DNA from: Terriglobia bacterium
Lineage (GTDB): Bacteria; Acidobacteriota; Terriglobia; Terriglobales; Acidobacteriaceae
NCBI GenBank assembly: GCA_020072815.1
Contig: JAIQGE010000002.1
Location: forward strand, 186,001-250,000
Reading direction: 5' to 3'
Length of the DNA stretch: 64,000 nt
This document shows positions 8,564-16,481 of the stretch, one piece after another; positions within the stretch are counted from its first letter, which is position 1; every line of letters starts with the position of its first letter. Under the pieces are notes generated by a model. It saw only the letters and a program-made list of their open reading frames with translations. It had not been told where the DNA came from and made no database searches. The translations under genes and the position numbers were made by a program.

Positions 8564-9619
8564 ATGTCGGCAACTCAAACTACGCCCGCTCCCGCGCCGG
8601 CTCCGAAGACCAACCACATCGGCCTCACCGTTCTCGACTACCGCGGAGGCAAGACTACGCTGTGTGCCGGTTGCGGCCACAACGCTATCTCTGAGCGCAT
8701 CATTGACGCCGCTTTTGAAATGGGTCTGGCGCCGGAAAACGTGGTCAAGCTGTCGGGCATCGGCTGCTCGTCCAAGAGCCCGGCTTATTTCGTGAGCCGC
8801 GCGCACGGCTTCAACGCCGTCCACGGACGCATGCCGTCGGTAGCCACCGGCGTGGCCTTGGCCAACCACAAAGTCATGCTGCTCGGCGTCTCCGGCGACG
8901 GCGACACCGCTTCCATCGGCATTGGGCAGTTCGTCCACCTGATGCGGCGCAATCTTCCGCTGATCTACATCATTGAAGACAACGGCGTGTACGGTCTCAC
9001 CAAAGGCCAGTTTTCCGCCACCGCCGACCTGGGCGCGAAATTGAAGAGCGGCGTGATCAACGACCTCGCTCCGATCGACACCTGCGCGCTGGCCATCCAG
9101 TTGGGCGCAACTTTTGTGGCCCGTTCGTTCTCCGGCGACAAGAAACAGCTGCTTACTCTGCTGAAAGCCGCCATGGCCCACCATGGCACGGTGATGATTG
9201 ACGTGATCTCGCCTTGCGTGACCTTCAACGACCACGAAGGCTCCACCAAGTCCTACAAGTACCTGAAAGACCATGACGAGCCGGTGCAGGACGTGGGCTT
9301 CATCCCCAGCTTCGAAACCATTGACGTGGATTACGATCCCGGCACCACCGCCAACGTCCGCATGCATGACGGCTCGGCCTTGCGCCTGCGCAAGCTGGAC
9401 CGCGACTACGACGCCACCGACAAGGTCAACGCCTTGAAAGTGATGGCGGAAAGCCATGAGAAAGGCGAGATGCTGACCGGCGTCTTTTACGTAAACACCC
9501 AGGCGCCGGGATTCATTGATCTGCTCAACGTGGTGGACCAGCCGCTGGGCCAGCTGCCGGAGAGCGTGGTGCGTCCGCCCAGGAAAGTGCTGGACGAGAT
9601 CATGGCGGAACTGCAGTAG
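8564..9619 (+). CDS. korB: 2-oxoacid:ferredoxin oxidoreductase, beta subunit
   Basis: 351 residues. Carries the thiamine diphosphate/Mg motif GDGDTASIG with the downstream Asn (EDNGVYGLTKGQ). Four conserved cysteines, in CAGCGH, GIGCSS and SPCVTFND, should bind the 4Fe-4S cluster; SPCVTFND is typical of 2-oxoglutarate-type enzymes. The first 15 residues are an Ala/Pro-rich extension. The ATG follows the korA stop immediately. Confidence 0.92.
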   Translation: MSATQTTPAPAPAPKTNHIGLTVLDYRGGKTTLCAGCGHNAISERIIDAAFEMGLAPENVVKLSGIGCSSKSPAYFVSRAHGFNAVHGRMPSVATGVALANHKVMLLGVSGDGDTASIGIGQFVHLMRRNLPLIYIIEDNGVYGLTKGQFSATADLGAKLKSGVINDLAPIDTCALAIQLGATFVARSFSGDKKQLLTLLKAAMAHHGTVMIDVISPCVTFNDHEGSTKSYKYLKDHDEPVQDVGFIPSFETIDVDYDPGTTANVRMHDGSALRLRKLDRDYDATDKVNALKVMAESHEKGEMLTGVFYVNTQAPGFIDLLNVVDQPLGQLPESVVRPPRKVLDEIMAELQ

Positions 9620-9622
9620 GAA

Positions 9623-9760
9623 AATTGCCAGGATTGCCAAGCTTGCCAAAATTGACAATTGCCAAGAGTGAGGGCGTCAAAGCGACGACTTTCAATCTTG
9701 GCAATTTTGGCAATTCCGGCGATTTTGGCAATTCTTCCGATCTGGCAAGGACGCGGTGGT
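9623..9760. repeat. TTGCCA-rich imperfect inverted repeat
   Basis: A run of TTGCCA(A/G) units on the left (9626-9667) faces TTGGCAAT units on the right (9696-9749), so transcripts could fold into a long imperfect stem between korB and the ferredoxin-like gene. Similar units occur at 46795-46885. Confidence 0.55.
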
Positions 9761-9795
9761 CCCTCCGCAGTTTTTTCCCTCACGCGTACTTCCGT

Positions 9796-9801
9796 TAGAA
9801 T
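9796..9801 (+). promoter_or_regulatory. -10 element (TAGAAT) six bases before an ATG
   Basis: TAGAAT is followed by CTTCCC and then the ATG at 9808; no purine-rich ribosome site. Same geometry as at 5503 and 20635. Confidence 0.5.
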
Positions 9802-9807
9802 CTTCCC

Positions 9808-10131
9808 ATGCACAATCCGGGGCCGTTGTTTCGCCCGTTCGACAAGCTCATCAAGATCAAGCTCGGCGACAAGGAGTTTGAAGTCCCGGAAGGGAACATG
9901 CTCTTGCGCGGCATGCAGTACCTGGCCGCGGAAGATGTCTCCTACGGACGTTTCTGCTGGAATGAAGAATGCCAGTATTGTCGCGTCAACTATGATCTGG
10001 GCCCGGGGACGCAGGTGCGCACCGCTCTCTCCTGCAAGCTGATGGTCCAGGAAGGCATGCGGGTGACGGAGATGGCGCAGGAAATTACTTATTGTCTAAG
10101 AAGCCTTGGATTGGGTAAGAAGCCGAAATAG
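9808..10131 (+). CDS. 2Fe-2S ferredoxin-like protein
   Basis: 107 residues with the ubiquitin-like start of 2Fe-2S ferredoxins (IKIKLGDKEFEVPEGNMLLRG) and cysteines at 50, 55, 58 and 76, spaced C-x4-C-x2-C-x17-C. This is close to the plant-type pattern but with a shorter last spacing. Its place after korAB suggests a role as electron acceptor, though it seems to have its own promoter. A redox-sensing or non-cluster role cannot be excluded. Confidence 0.72.
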   Translation: MHNPGPLFRPFDKLIKIKLGDKEFEVPEGNMLLRGMQYLAAEDVSYGRFCWNEECQYCRVNYDLGPGTQVRTALSCKLMVQEGMRVTEMAQEITYCLRSLGLGKKPK

Positions 10132-10178
10132 AGGCAGAAACGGACAAACAAAGCCCCATAGAACGCTTGGACGAACGC

Positions 10179-11072
10179 TCAGTGATGGCTGGGTGAAGGG
10201 CGGCTGGACTTGGGAGCCGCGCTGGCGACCCCCAGCTTGGCAAGACGGTCTTTGGCCTGCGAGGCTTCCGGACTCTTGGGATAACGCGCGATCAGGCTGC
10301 GCAACTCGACGATTCCTTCACTCTTCTGTCCCAGGTCCAGCAGCGCGTAACCTTTCTTCAGCTGCGCTGCGGCGGCCTTGTTCCCGCCGGGATACTGGTC
10401 CAGCACTTTGTTATACGACTGCACCGCGCCATTCAAGTTACCCTGGCGGTATTGCACTTCGCCCAGGTAAAACTGCGCGTTGCCGGCCAGGTCGGTGTTG
10501 CCGTAGAACTGCAGATACTGCGCAAACTCCTGGCTCGCGAGCTCGTTCTTGCCGGCGTTGTAGTCGCGTAGCGCGTCATTGTAGAGCTGGTCGGCCGGCG
10601 GCGCCTGGCTGGCCGCTCCGGGGCCGGTCGGAGATCCGCCGGGAGAGCCCGTCCCCGGAGTCGGAATGCTGTGCTGGCCAGCCTGGATGTCATCCAGTTG
10701 TTTGCTCAGCTTGGCCATGCGCGCTTTCAGTTCGTCCACCGAATCATGCAGCGCCTGGATCTGGCCGGAAATCTGGTCCACCTTGGTGGAAGCGTCGGTG
10801 GTCTGCGTGCCCAGGGTCTTTTGCAGGTTCTGTACGGCGATGCCCATTTTGTTGACGTTGTCAGTCTGCGTGGTGACCATCTCTTTCATCACGCCCATGC
10901 GCTCGTCAAACGACTGCTGCATCTTGGTCATGCTGTCCTGCATGATCTGGAGCTGGGTCTGGATCTGGATAAGCTGCGACTTGGTGTTCTGCGCGGCTGC
11001 GGGCCGTGCCGTGCAGGCGACGAAGATCAGCGCGGCGGTCAGAACAGCGATTCTGTGTTTCTGCATAGTCAT
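10179..11072 (-). CDS. cpoB: Tol-Pal accessory protein CpoB/YbgF
   Basis: 297 residues. Sec signal peptide (ending ARPAAAQ near residue 27), a long Gln/Met-rich coiled coil (about 30-130), a Gly/Pro linker (SIPTPGTGSPGG) and a C-terminal TPR domain with the QFYGNTDLAGNAQFYLGE repeat. In E. coli it is periplasmic, binds TolA and links outer-membrane constriction with peptidoglycan synthesis. Last gene of the tolQ-cpoB cluster, separated from pal by a 12-bp hairpin. Confidence 0.9.
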   Translation of the reverse strand: MTMQKHRIAVLTAALIFVACTARPAAAQNTKSQLIQIQTQLQIMQDSMTKMQQSFDERMGVMKEMVTTQTDNVNKMGIAVQNLQKTLGTQTTDASTKVDQISGQIQALHDSVDELKARMAKLSKQLDDIQAGQHSIPTPGTGSPGGSPTGPGAASQAPPADQLYNDALRDYNAGKNELASQEFAQYLQFYGNTDLAGNAQFYLGEVQYRQGNLNGAVQSYNKVLDQYPGGNKAAAAQLKKGYALLDLGQKSEGIVELRSLIARYPKSPEASQAKDRLAKLGVASAAPKSSRPSPSHH

Positions 11073-11149
11073 GAATCCATTAGATGCTGAATTTCAAGTC
11101 CTTGAAAGAATTTTAAAGCAGACGCGGGCGCGGAGAAACCGGGAAGTAA

Positions 11150-11187
11150 CGCCGGACGGGGTGGCAGATTGAATGCCCCGTCCGGCG
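11150..11187. terminator. Perfect 12-bp stem-loop between pal and cpoB
   Basis: CGCCGGACGGGG (11150-11161) pairs exactly with 11176-11187 across a 14-base loop. There is no U-run in the minus direction, so partial termination, RNA processing or mRNA protection downstream of pal is as likely as full termination. Confidence 0.5.
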
Positions 11188-11196
11188 CGGTGAGGT

Positions 11197-11934
11197 TTAG
11201 TGTGCGATCAGCACGAAGTGGTCGTGCCGGTTCCGCTGCCAGCAATCCTCGTTGGACTCATGGCAGACTTGCTGTTCTTTGCCGTAGCTGATGGTCTTGA
11301 GCGCGTCGCCGCCAATGCCGGCGCGGATCAGGAACTGCCGTGCCGAATCAGCGCGGCGTTCGCCCAGCGCCAGGTTGTATTCGGTGGAGCCGCGTTCATC
11401 GCAGTTGCCCTCAATCTGGACTCTCCAGCCGATGTGCGCTTTGAGGAACTCGGCGGTGCGGGTCAGCGCGGCCTGCGATTCAGGGCGAAGGTCGGACTTG
11501 TCATAGTCGAAATAGATGTCCTGGACGTTCTGCGCGAAGAGCTGCTCGTCGGTAATCGGCGGCGGCGTCGGCCGCGGTGTTGGCGTTGGAGTTGGCGGCG
11601 CGGTCACGTTCACGGTCGCGCTGGCATCCTGGGCTCCACCTGCGCCTTTGGCGTGCAGATGGTACGTGGTGGTGTCTGTGGGTGAGACGGACTGTGAGCC
11701 GTTGGCGTCAACTTTATTGCCGTCCAGGCTCACTTCGTCTGCATTTTGTGTGCTCCAGCTCAGCGTGGCCGACTGGCCGCGTTGAATGGAACTGGGATTA
11801 GCGGAAAGTGTAGCGGTTACGGGTTTAGGCGGTTCCGGCGTTACTGGCTTCGGCTTTGGTTTGCAGCCGTTGACCACCAACGTCAGAGCCAGTACCCCCA
11901 GGACTAACAACCAGGACCTCTTCAAGTAGTTCAC
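11197..11934 (-). CDS. pal: Peptidoglycan-associated lipoprotein with an extra immunoglobulin-like domain
   Basis: 245 residues from a GTG start with GGAGG seven bases upstream; the ATG seven codons earlier is poorer. The signal peptide ends in a lipobox (LVVNGC), giving an outer-membrane lipoprotein. Then come a Lys/Pro-rich linker, an Ig-like domain (about 40-120: ATLSANPSSIQRGQSATLSW), a Pro/Thr linker and the OmpA-type peptidoglycan-binding domain (IYFDYDKSDLRPESQ, NCDERGSTEYNLALGERRA). E. coli Pal lacks the Ig-like insert and is about 170 residues. It anchors the outer membrane and binds TolB. Confidence 0.93.
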   Translation of the reverse strand: MNYLKRSWLLVLGVLALTLVVNGCKPKPKPVTPEPPKPVTATLSANPSSIQRGQSATLSWSTQNADEVSLDGNKVDANGSQSVSPTDTTTYHLHAKGAGGAQDASATVNVTAPPTPTPTPRPTPPPITDEQLFAQNVQDIYFDYDKSDLRPESQAALTRTAEFLKAHIGWRVQIEGNCDERGSTEYNLALGERRADSARQFLIRAGIGGDALKTISYGKEQQVCHESNEDCWQRNRHDHFVLIAH

Positions 11935-11995
11935 CTCATGTCCTCCAAAACTCATGCGAGTTTGCGCTCGGCTTGATTCAACACAATAAAAACGT

Positions 11996-13372
11996 CTACC
12001 TATAACTCCAGTTAGGCTGGCTGTTGCGCCCCGTCCGCGTCAGCTGCTGCAGATGAGTGCCGTCGGCCAGCACGCTCCAGATCTGTTCACTGCCATTGCG
12101 GGTTGACTCAAACACAATATGGCGGCCGTCCGGCGACCACGAAGGAAAATCATTCCGTCCGCCATCGTGGGTCAATTGTACGATCTGTCGTGATGCGATA
12201 TCCATGAGATAAATGTCCTGCCCGCCGGGCGCGCCCGGACCGTACTTGCGGATCCAGGAAAAAGCCAGCAGCAACCCGTTGGGCGACCACGAGGGCGAGA
12301 CAGCATATCCCTGGTCGGTCACGCGCTGCACGTTACTGCCGTCCGCGTCCGTCACGTAAATCTGGGGCAGGCCCGTGCGCCCGCTGACGAAGGCAATCTG
12401 CGCGTTGGTCTTGGGGTTGAAGACGGGAGAGATGTCGGTTTTCCCGGTAGTCAACCGTTTGGGACCTGCGCCCGATGCGTCAGCAATGTAGATCTCGGAA
12501 GCCCCCGTGCCCATGGAGGAAGCAAAGGCAATTTTAGTCCCGTCAGAAGTCCAAGCGGGGGAATAATTGCCGCCCGGGAAGCGCGGGAAGCTGACCAGCC
12601 GCCCCAGATCAAACGAGTACATCATGATCTGCCAGGAATCTTTGCTCAGGCCGCTGAAAGCCAGGCGCGAACCGTCGGGTGACACCCGCGGCGAGAGCGC
12701 GATGGTGCCCAGCTTGCTCACTTGCTGCTGGCTGGCGCCGTCATATTCCATGGACCACACTTCTTTGTGGCCGGTACGGTTGCTGATGAAGTAGATCCTG
12801 CTCTGCGCCACGCCCGGCACCCCGCCCAGGCGGGTGATGATCTCATTGGCAAAGCGGTGGGCGATGTCCCGCGCCTTGTCGGCGGTCGCGTCTTCGCTGT
12901 ATTGCTGGCCCAGCACCTGCGGTGACGCGGGGTTCTTTACGTCAAACAGCCAGCCTTGGACGTTCAACTTTCCGCCGCTCACGCCCAGGTTGCCAAAAGC
13001 CACCATGGCAGCGTTCGGCGGAGGATTGCCCCAGGCGTCCAGCTTTAGGTCATTGGGGTATCCCGGCGTGCCCGCCGGATAGAAACTCTTGGCCACCATT
13101 TCGAAGATGCCGGCGTTATCCAGGTCGTCCCACAGGACCTGGTTGAAGACCGTGTTCAGCGGCTGCGTCTGCGGATCGGCGCTGGCGGCTTTGAAGTCCG
13201 GCACCGCCATGCGGATGGGCGCGCCGCGGTTGGTGCCGGTGCGGATCCAGTCCTGCGCGTTCGCCTGGCTGAGAGACAAAAGTACCAGGACTAAGAGAAG
13301 CGCCAGGCGGGCCGCCGTGCTCAACATCCTGCGCGTGTTTGCTGACTTGCTTGCGGAAGCTATGTTCAACAT
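11996..13372 (-). CDS. tolB: TolB periplasmic beta-propeller protein
   Basis: 458 residues from the ATG at 13372, ten bases after the preceding stop, with GGGG before it. A long basic n-region precedes the signal peptide core (LALLLVLVLLSLSQANA). The TolB N-terminal domain follows (about 45-180), then a six-bladed WD40-like propeller with repeated SPDGxxLAF or WSPNGxxLAFSW units. It shuttles between Pal and TolA in the periplasm. A second ATG 15 codons downstream could also serve. Confidence 0.93.
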   Translation of the reverse strand: MLNIASASKSANTRRMLSTAARLALLLVLVLLSLSQANAQDWIRTGTNRGAPIRMAVPDFKAASADPQTQPLNTVFNQVLWDDLDNAGIFEMVAKSFYPAGTPGYPNDLKLDAWGNPPPNAAMVAFGNLGVSGGKLNVQGWLFDVKNPASPQVLGQQYSEDATADKARDIAHRFANEIITRLGGVPGVAQSRIYFISNRTGHKEVWSMEYDGASQQQVSKLGTIALSPRVSPDGSRLAFSGLSKDSWQIMMYSFDLGRLVSFPRFPGGNYSPAWTSDGTKIAFASSMGTGASEIYIADASGAGPKRLTTGKTDISPVFNPKTNAQIAFVSGRTGLPQIYVTDADGSNVQRVTDQGYAVSPSWSPNGLLLAFSWIRKYGPGAPGGQDIYLMDIASRQIVQLTHDGGRNDFPSWSPDGRHIVFESTRNGSEQIWSVLADGTHLQQLTRTGRNSQPNWSYR

Positions 13373-13382
13373 GTCCCCACTT

Positions 13383-14156
13383 TTACTTTTTGTAATCGAA
13401 CCAGAATTCCACGGACACTTTGCTGCCGGTGTATTCCGGCGGCAACGGTCCAAAATCACTGCGCTGGACGGCGCGCTGCGCCAGCTGGTCGAGCGACGGC
13501 ACGCCGCTGGATTGCGTAACGCGCACGTTGGCCGGCGACCCGTCACGCATGATGTCAAACACCACATAGGCCCGGTGCGGGGCCTCCAGGTCCGGCTTGA
13601 ACCAGTTGCGCGAAACCGTCTGGTTCACGCGCTGGACGTAATAAGCAAAGCGCGTGCCGAAGTCGGCATTCTGAAAGCTGAAGCCGCCTTGGGTATGCGG
13701 CGCGCTGAAAGCTCCGTACGGCCCGCTCACCGGCCCGCCTTCACCGTAGGGCACCGCCGTGTCCGGCGTAGGCATGGCGCGCGGCGGATGGACCGCCGCC
13801 GTGACCACCGGCTTAGGTTTGGGCGGCTGCGGCTTCACCTTTCCTGCGATGGAGATGCCGTCTTCGGTTTCCACCGGCTTGGGCTGCGGCGGGGTTTCGG
13901 TCACGCCCTTGGATTCGTTGGCCACAATGTTGTTGGTTTCTTCCACGTGCGGAATCGGCAAGGCGGACGCGCTCACCAGCGTGGCGTCCACGGCTTCACC
14001 GTTGTTGATGCCCCAATTGCTGGAGCTGTGCGGCCCAAAAACGTAGGCGGTAAGCGCCATGGCGCCGGTCAGCACCACGTGAAAGATAAAGGAATAGACC
14101 AGCGGTTCTTTCCACCGCTCCCGCTCCATGAACAGGTTGGCCCGAACGTAGCTCAT
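13383..14156 (-). CDS. TonB/TolA-type energy transducer
   Basis: 257 residues. Short cytoplasmic N-terminus, one transmembrane helix (VYSFIFHVVLTGAMALTAYVF, about 20-40), a Pro/Lys-rich periplasmic span (PPQPKPVETED, KPQPPKPKPVV) and a C-terminal TonB-like domain from about 165 (FAYYVQRVNQTVSRNW, AYVVFDIMRDGSPANVRV). It occupies the tolA position between tolR and tolB, and so probably acts as TolA, although the long helical domain of E. coli TolA is absent. Confidence 0.87.
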   Translation of the reverse strand: MSYVRANLFMERERWKEPLVYSFIFHVVLTGAMALTAYVFGPHSSSNWGINNGEAVDATLVSASALPIPHVEETNNIVANESKGVTETPPQPKPVETEDGISIAGKVKPQPPKPKPVVTAAVHPPRAMPTPDTAVPYGEGGPVSGPYGAFSAPHTQGGFSFQNADFGTRFAYYVQRVNQTVSRNWFKPDLEAPHRAYVVFDIMRDGSPANVRVTQSSGVPSLDQLAQRAVQRSDFGPLPPEYTGSKVSVEFWFDYKK

Positions 14157-14160
14157 ATCT

Positions 14161-14586
14161 CTATTTGTTCTTGCTGATCTGGATGGGTTCCGTAACGATG
14201 CTGATATTGGTGATGCCCGCCGACTTCACCGTGCTCATGACCGTGGCAAAGGCGCCGAAAGCCACGTCCTGGTCCGCGCGCACGTAAACCGACTGCCCGC
14301 GCGGGTCGCGGATCTTCTGGTGCAACGCTGCGCCCAGTTCATCCAGCTTCACGTGGTCGTTGTTCACGTAAACTTCCTGGCCCTTGGTGATGCTGATGAC
14401 CACGCGCTCCTCGGAAATCTGCTTGACCACCTTGGTCTTGGGAACGTTGACTTCAATCCCCGACTGCAACACCGGCGCGGTGACCATAAAAATGATCAGC
14501 AGCACCAGCACCACGTCCACCAGCGGCGTGATGTTGATATCGGACAGCGAGGTCTGCGTCCTGCCGTTTTTGGCGGTAAAGGCCAT
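14161..14586 (-). CDS. tolR: TolR/ExbD-type proton-channel subunit
   Basis: 141 residues. One transmembrane helix with the conserved Asp (INITPLVDVVLVLLIIFMV, about 20-38), then a periplasmic domain. The ATG overlaps the tolQ stop (TGATG). With TolQ it uses the proton gradient to drive TolA. Confidence 0.92.
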   Translation of the reverse strand: MAFTAKNGRTQTSLSDINITPLVDVVLVLLIIFMVTAPVLQSGIEVNVPKTKVVKQISEERVVISITKGQEVYVNNDHVKLDELGAALHQKIRDPRGQSVYVRADQDVAFGAFATVMSTVKSAGITNISIVTEPIQISKNK

Positions 14587-15272
14587 CAGCGCACCCCCGT
14601 GGGGATACCCGTGGTTCGTTCGATGAGGTTCAGGATCTCCAGGGAAAAATCGTCCATGCGCGCGCCAAACTCGCGGATGGAGTGGGTGAACTGGTTGTAG
14701 GCGATCACCGCCGGGATGGCCGCGAAAAGGCCTGCCGCCGTGGTGATCAGCGCTTCTGAGATGCCCGGAGCGACGGCGCGCAGCGTGGCCGCGCCGGCAT
14801 CGCCCAGGCCGTGAAAGGCGTCCATGATGCCCCACACCGTGCCGAACAGTCCGATGAACGGCGTTACGTTGCCGGTGGTCGCCAGCAGGGGAAGTCTGCG
14901 CTCCAGGCGGGAAAGCTCTTCCGACGAGGCGATCTGCGCCGCGCGCTGCACCGCGGCCACGTTGCCGTCACCCTGGCGGCGATACTCGTCATACGCGTTT
15001 TCAAACACCGGCACCAGCGGGCTGGGCTTGAACTGGTCAGAGATGGCGGCCACGTCCTGCAACCGCGCCGCGCGCCGGAACGCTCGCAGAAAGCGCCCGC
15101 TTTGCGTGCGTGCGCGTTTCAAGGACGACCACTTGGACAAAATGATGGACCAGGAAATCAAACTGAAAATGAACAGAATAAGGAGAACCACCTTCGCCAC
15201 AATGCCGGTTTGCTGCACCATGGAGAAAATCTCCTCGCCAATAAACATCGCAATCAAGGAAATCTTAATCAT
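14586..15272 (-). CDS. tolQ: TolQ/ExbB-type proton-channel subunit
   Basis: 228 residues with the three-helix MotA/TolQ/ExbB topology: helix 1 near 20-42 (KVVLLILFIFSLISWSIIL), helix 2 near 130-155 (TPFIGLFGTVWGIMDAF) and helix 3 near 170-195 (ITTAAGLFAAIPAVIAYN). First gene of the six-gene Tol-Pal cluster. Confidence 0.93.
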   Translation of the reverse strand: MIKISLIAMFIGEEIFSMVQQTGIVAKVVLLILFIFSLISWSIILSKWSSLKRARTQSGRFLRAFRRAARLQDVAAISDQFKPSPLVPVFENAYDEYRRQGDGNVAAVQRAAQIASSEELSRLERRLPLLATTGNVTPFIGLFGTVWGIMDAFHGLGDAGAATLRAVAPGISEALITTAAGLFAAIPAVIAYNQFTHSIREFGARMDDFSLEILNLIERTTGIPTGVR

Positions 15273-15635
15273 TGCAAATCCAATTGCCTCTATGAGTTAC
15301 CTTTTGACCGTAACACCTTGTATGGGCCGCGTCAAACCCATGAATCCAGCCGTCCAACGGACATTAGGACAGGGACTTTGGGTCATTTCCCATCTGATGA
15401 GGGTGCGCAAATTGTGTTTTGGTTCCCCCGGACCGGTGACTCGCTTCCCCTATGATGAGGGAAAAGCCAAACGGGTTACTCGCATGGCAGCTCAGACTTG
15501 CCATGATCGGAGCAAAATCGCGGCCGGCGGGAGGAGAAGGAATGGTTTGCGTGGCTGGATTGAAGGTGTGAATCGAGGTGGAATGGATCAACTCTACTAT
15601 TGACAACAACGGCGAATTAATGGCGAAATATCTGG
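15273..15635. promoter_or_regulatory. Divergent intergenic region with an 18-base direct repeat
   Basis: This 363-base gap between tolQ and tcmP contains two copies of TTTCCCATCTGATGAGGG-like sequence (15386-15403 and 15444-15461, 15 of 18 bases identical, 58 bases apart), a possible operator pair for tcmP. No convincing gene is seen; the minus-strand reading frame here has no recognisable features. Confidence 0.35.
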
Positions 15636-16481
15636 ATGGTACGACCACGAAAACCTCTGAAGTTCGACGAAATTGGTGACTGGTCAGAGCTAAAACTAGA
15701 GATTCTACGGAAATATGCAGGCGCATATACAAAGATCGTGACTAGTAAGGGCCTCCACCCAGTCTACATTGACGGATTTGCAGGTGCGGGACAACATATT
15801 TCGGAGCAGACCAGAGAATTAGTACCCGGGAGCCCATTGAACGCTCTGAATGTCGAGCCGCCATTCGAGGAGTTTCACCTTGTCGACCTAAAAGAGGAAC
15901 GGGTGGACAATCTCCGAAAGCTCACTTCTGACAAGAAGAACGTTTACATTTACAGCGGTGATTCCAACGAATTGCTGGTGTCCGAAATTTTCCCTAAAGT
16001 CCGCTTTGAAGCGTACAAGAGAGCGATTTGCCTCCTTGATCCATACGGCCTACATCTGGACTGGAGAGTGTTAAAGAGTGCCGCTGAGACTAAGACCATC
16101 GAGACATTTCTGAACTTTCCAGTCATGGACATGAACATGAATGTCCTGTTCTGGCGCCCCGAGAACGCCACAGAAGAAAACATCGCGCGCATGAACGCTT
16201 TCTGGGGTGATGAGTCGTGGCGAGCGGCAGCATACAAGGAGGAGGCGACGCTATTCGGGCCGCAGGATGAGAAGCAACCGAACGAAGCGATTGTGGCGGC
16301 CTTTCGGATGCGACTGAAGGAAGTCGCTGGTTTCAAGTTTGTGCCTGATCCTGCTCCAATGCGCAATTCACGAAATGCAGTTGTGTACTATCTCTTTTTT
16401 GCAGCGCAGCAGCAGCCGGCAGATAAGATAGTGAGCCAGATTCTTGATCGTTATCGGAAACAAGGAAAAATACGTGGCTGA
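15636..16481 (+). CDS. tcmP: Three-Cys-motif partner protein TcmP
   Basis: 281 residues matching the TcmP family: start KFDEIGDWSELKLEILRKYA, then HPVYIDGFAGAG (Rossmann-like nucleotide or SAM-type loop near 45-52), a central ICLLDPYGLHLDW and a helical C-terminus ending in a basic segment. The family is defined by constant pairing with a three-Cys-motif protein, which is the next gene here. The biochemical role is not established. Base composition is visibly less GC-rich than its neighbours, suggesting transfer. Confidence 0.88.
   Translation: MVRPRKPLKFDEIGDWSELKLEILRKYAGAYTKIVTSKGLHPVYIDGFAGAGQHISEQTRELVPGSPLNALNVEPPFEEFHLVDLKEERVDNLRKLTSDKKNVYIYSGDSNELLVSEIFPKVRFEAYKRAICLLDPYGLHLDWRVLKSAAETKTIETFLNFPVMDMNMNVLFWRPENATEENIARMNAFWGDESWRAAAYKEEATLFGPQDEKQPNEAIVAAFRMRLKEVAGFKFVPDPAPMRNSRNAVVYYLFFAAQQQPADKIVSQILDRYRKQGKIRG

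Noticed and set aside
7820-9658. 612-codon open frame on the minus strand over korA and korB
   Set aside because: It mirrors the codon pattern of the GC-rich sense genes, has a His/Gln/Val-rich composition typical of antisense frames and no recognisable domain.
9623-9760. CRISPR-like appearance of the TTGCCA tract
   Set aside because: Units are short and irregular, with no constant repeat-spacer length and no cas genes.
13373-13567. Extending tolB upstream to 13567
   Set aside because: That N-terminus would overlap the preceding tonB/tolA gene by more than 180 bases and precede the signal peptide; the ATG at 13372 has a ribosome site.
15364-15732. 122-codon minus-strand frame in the tolQ/tcmP gap
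   Set aside because: Overlaps the true tcmP start, has no ribosome site and no family features.
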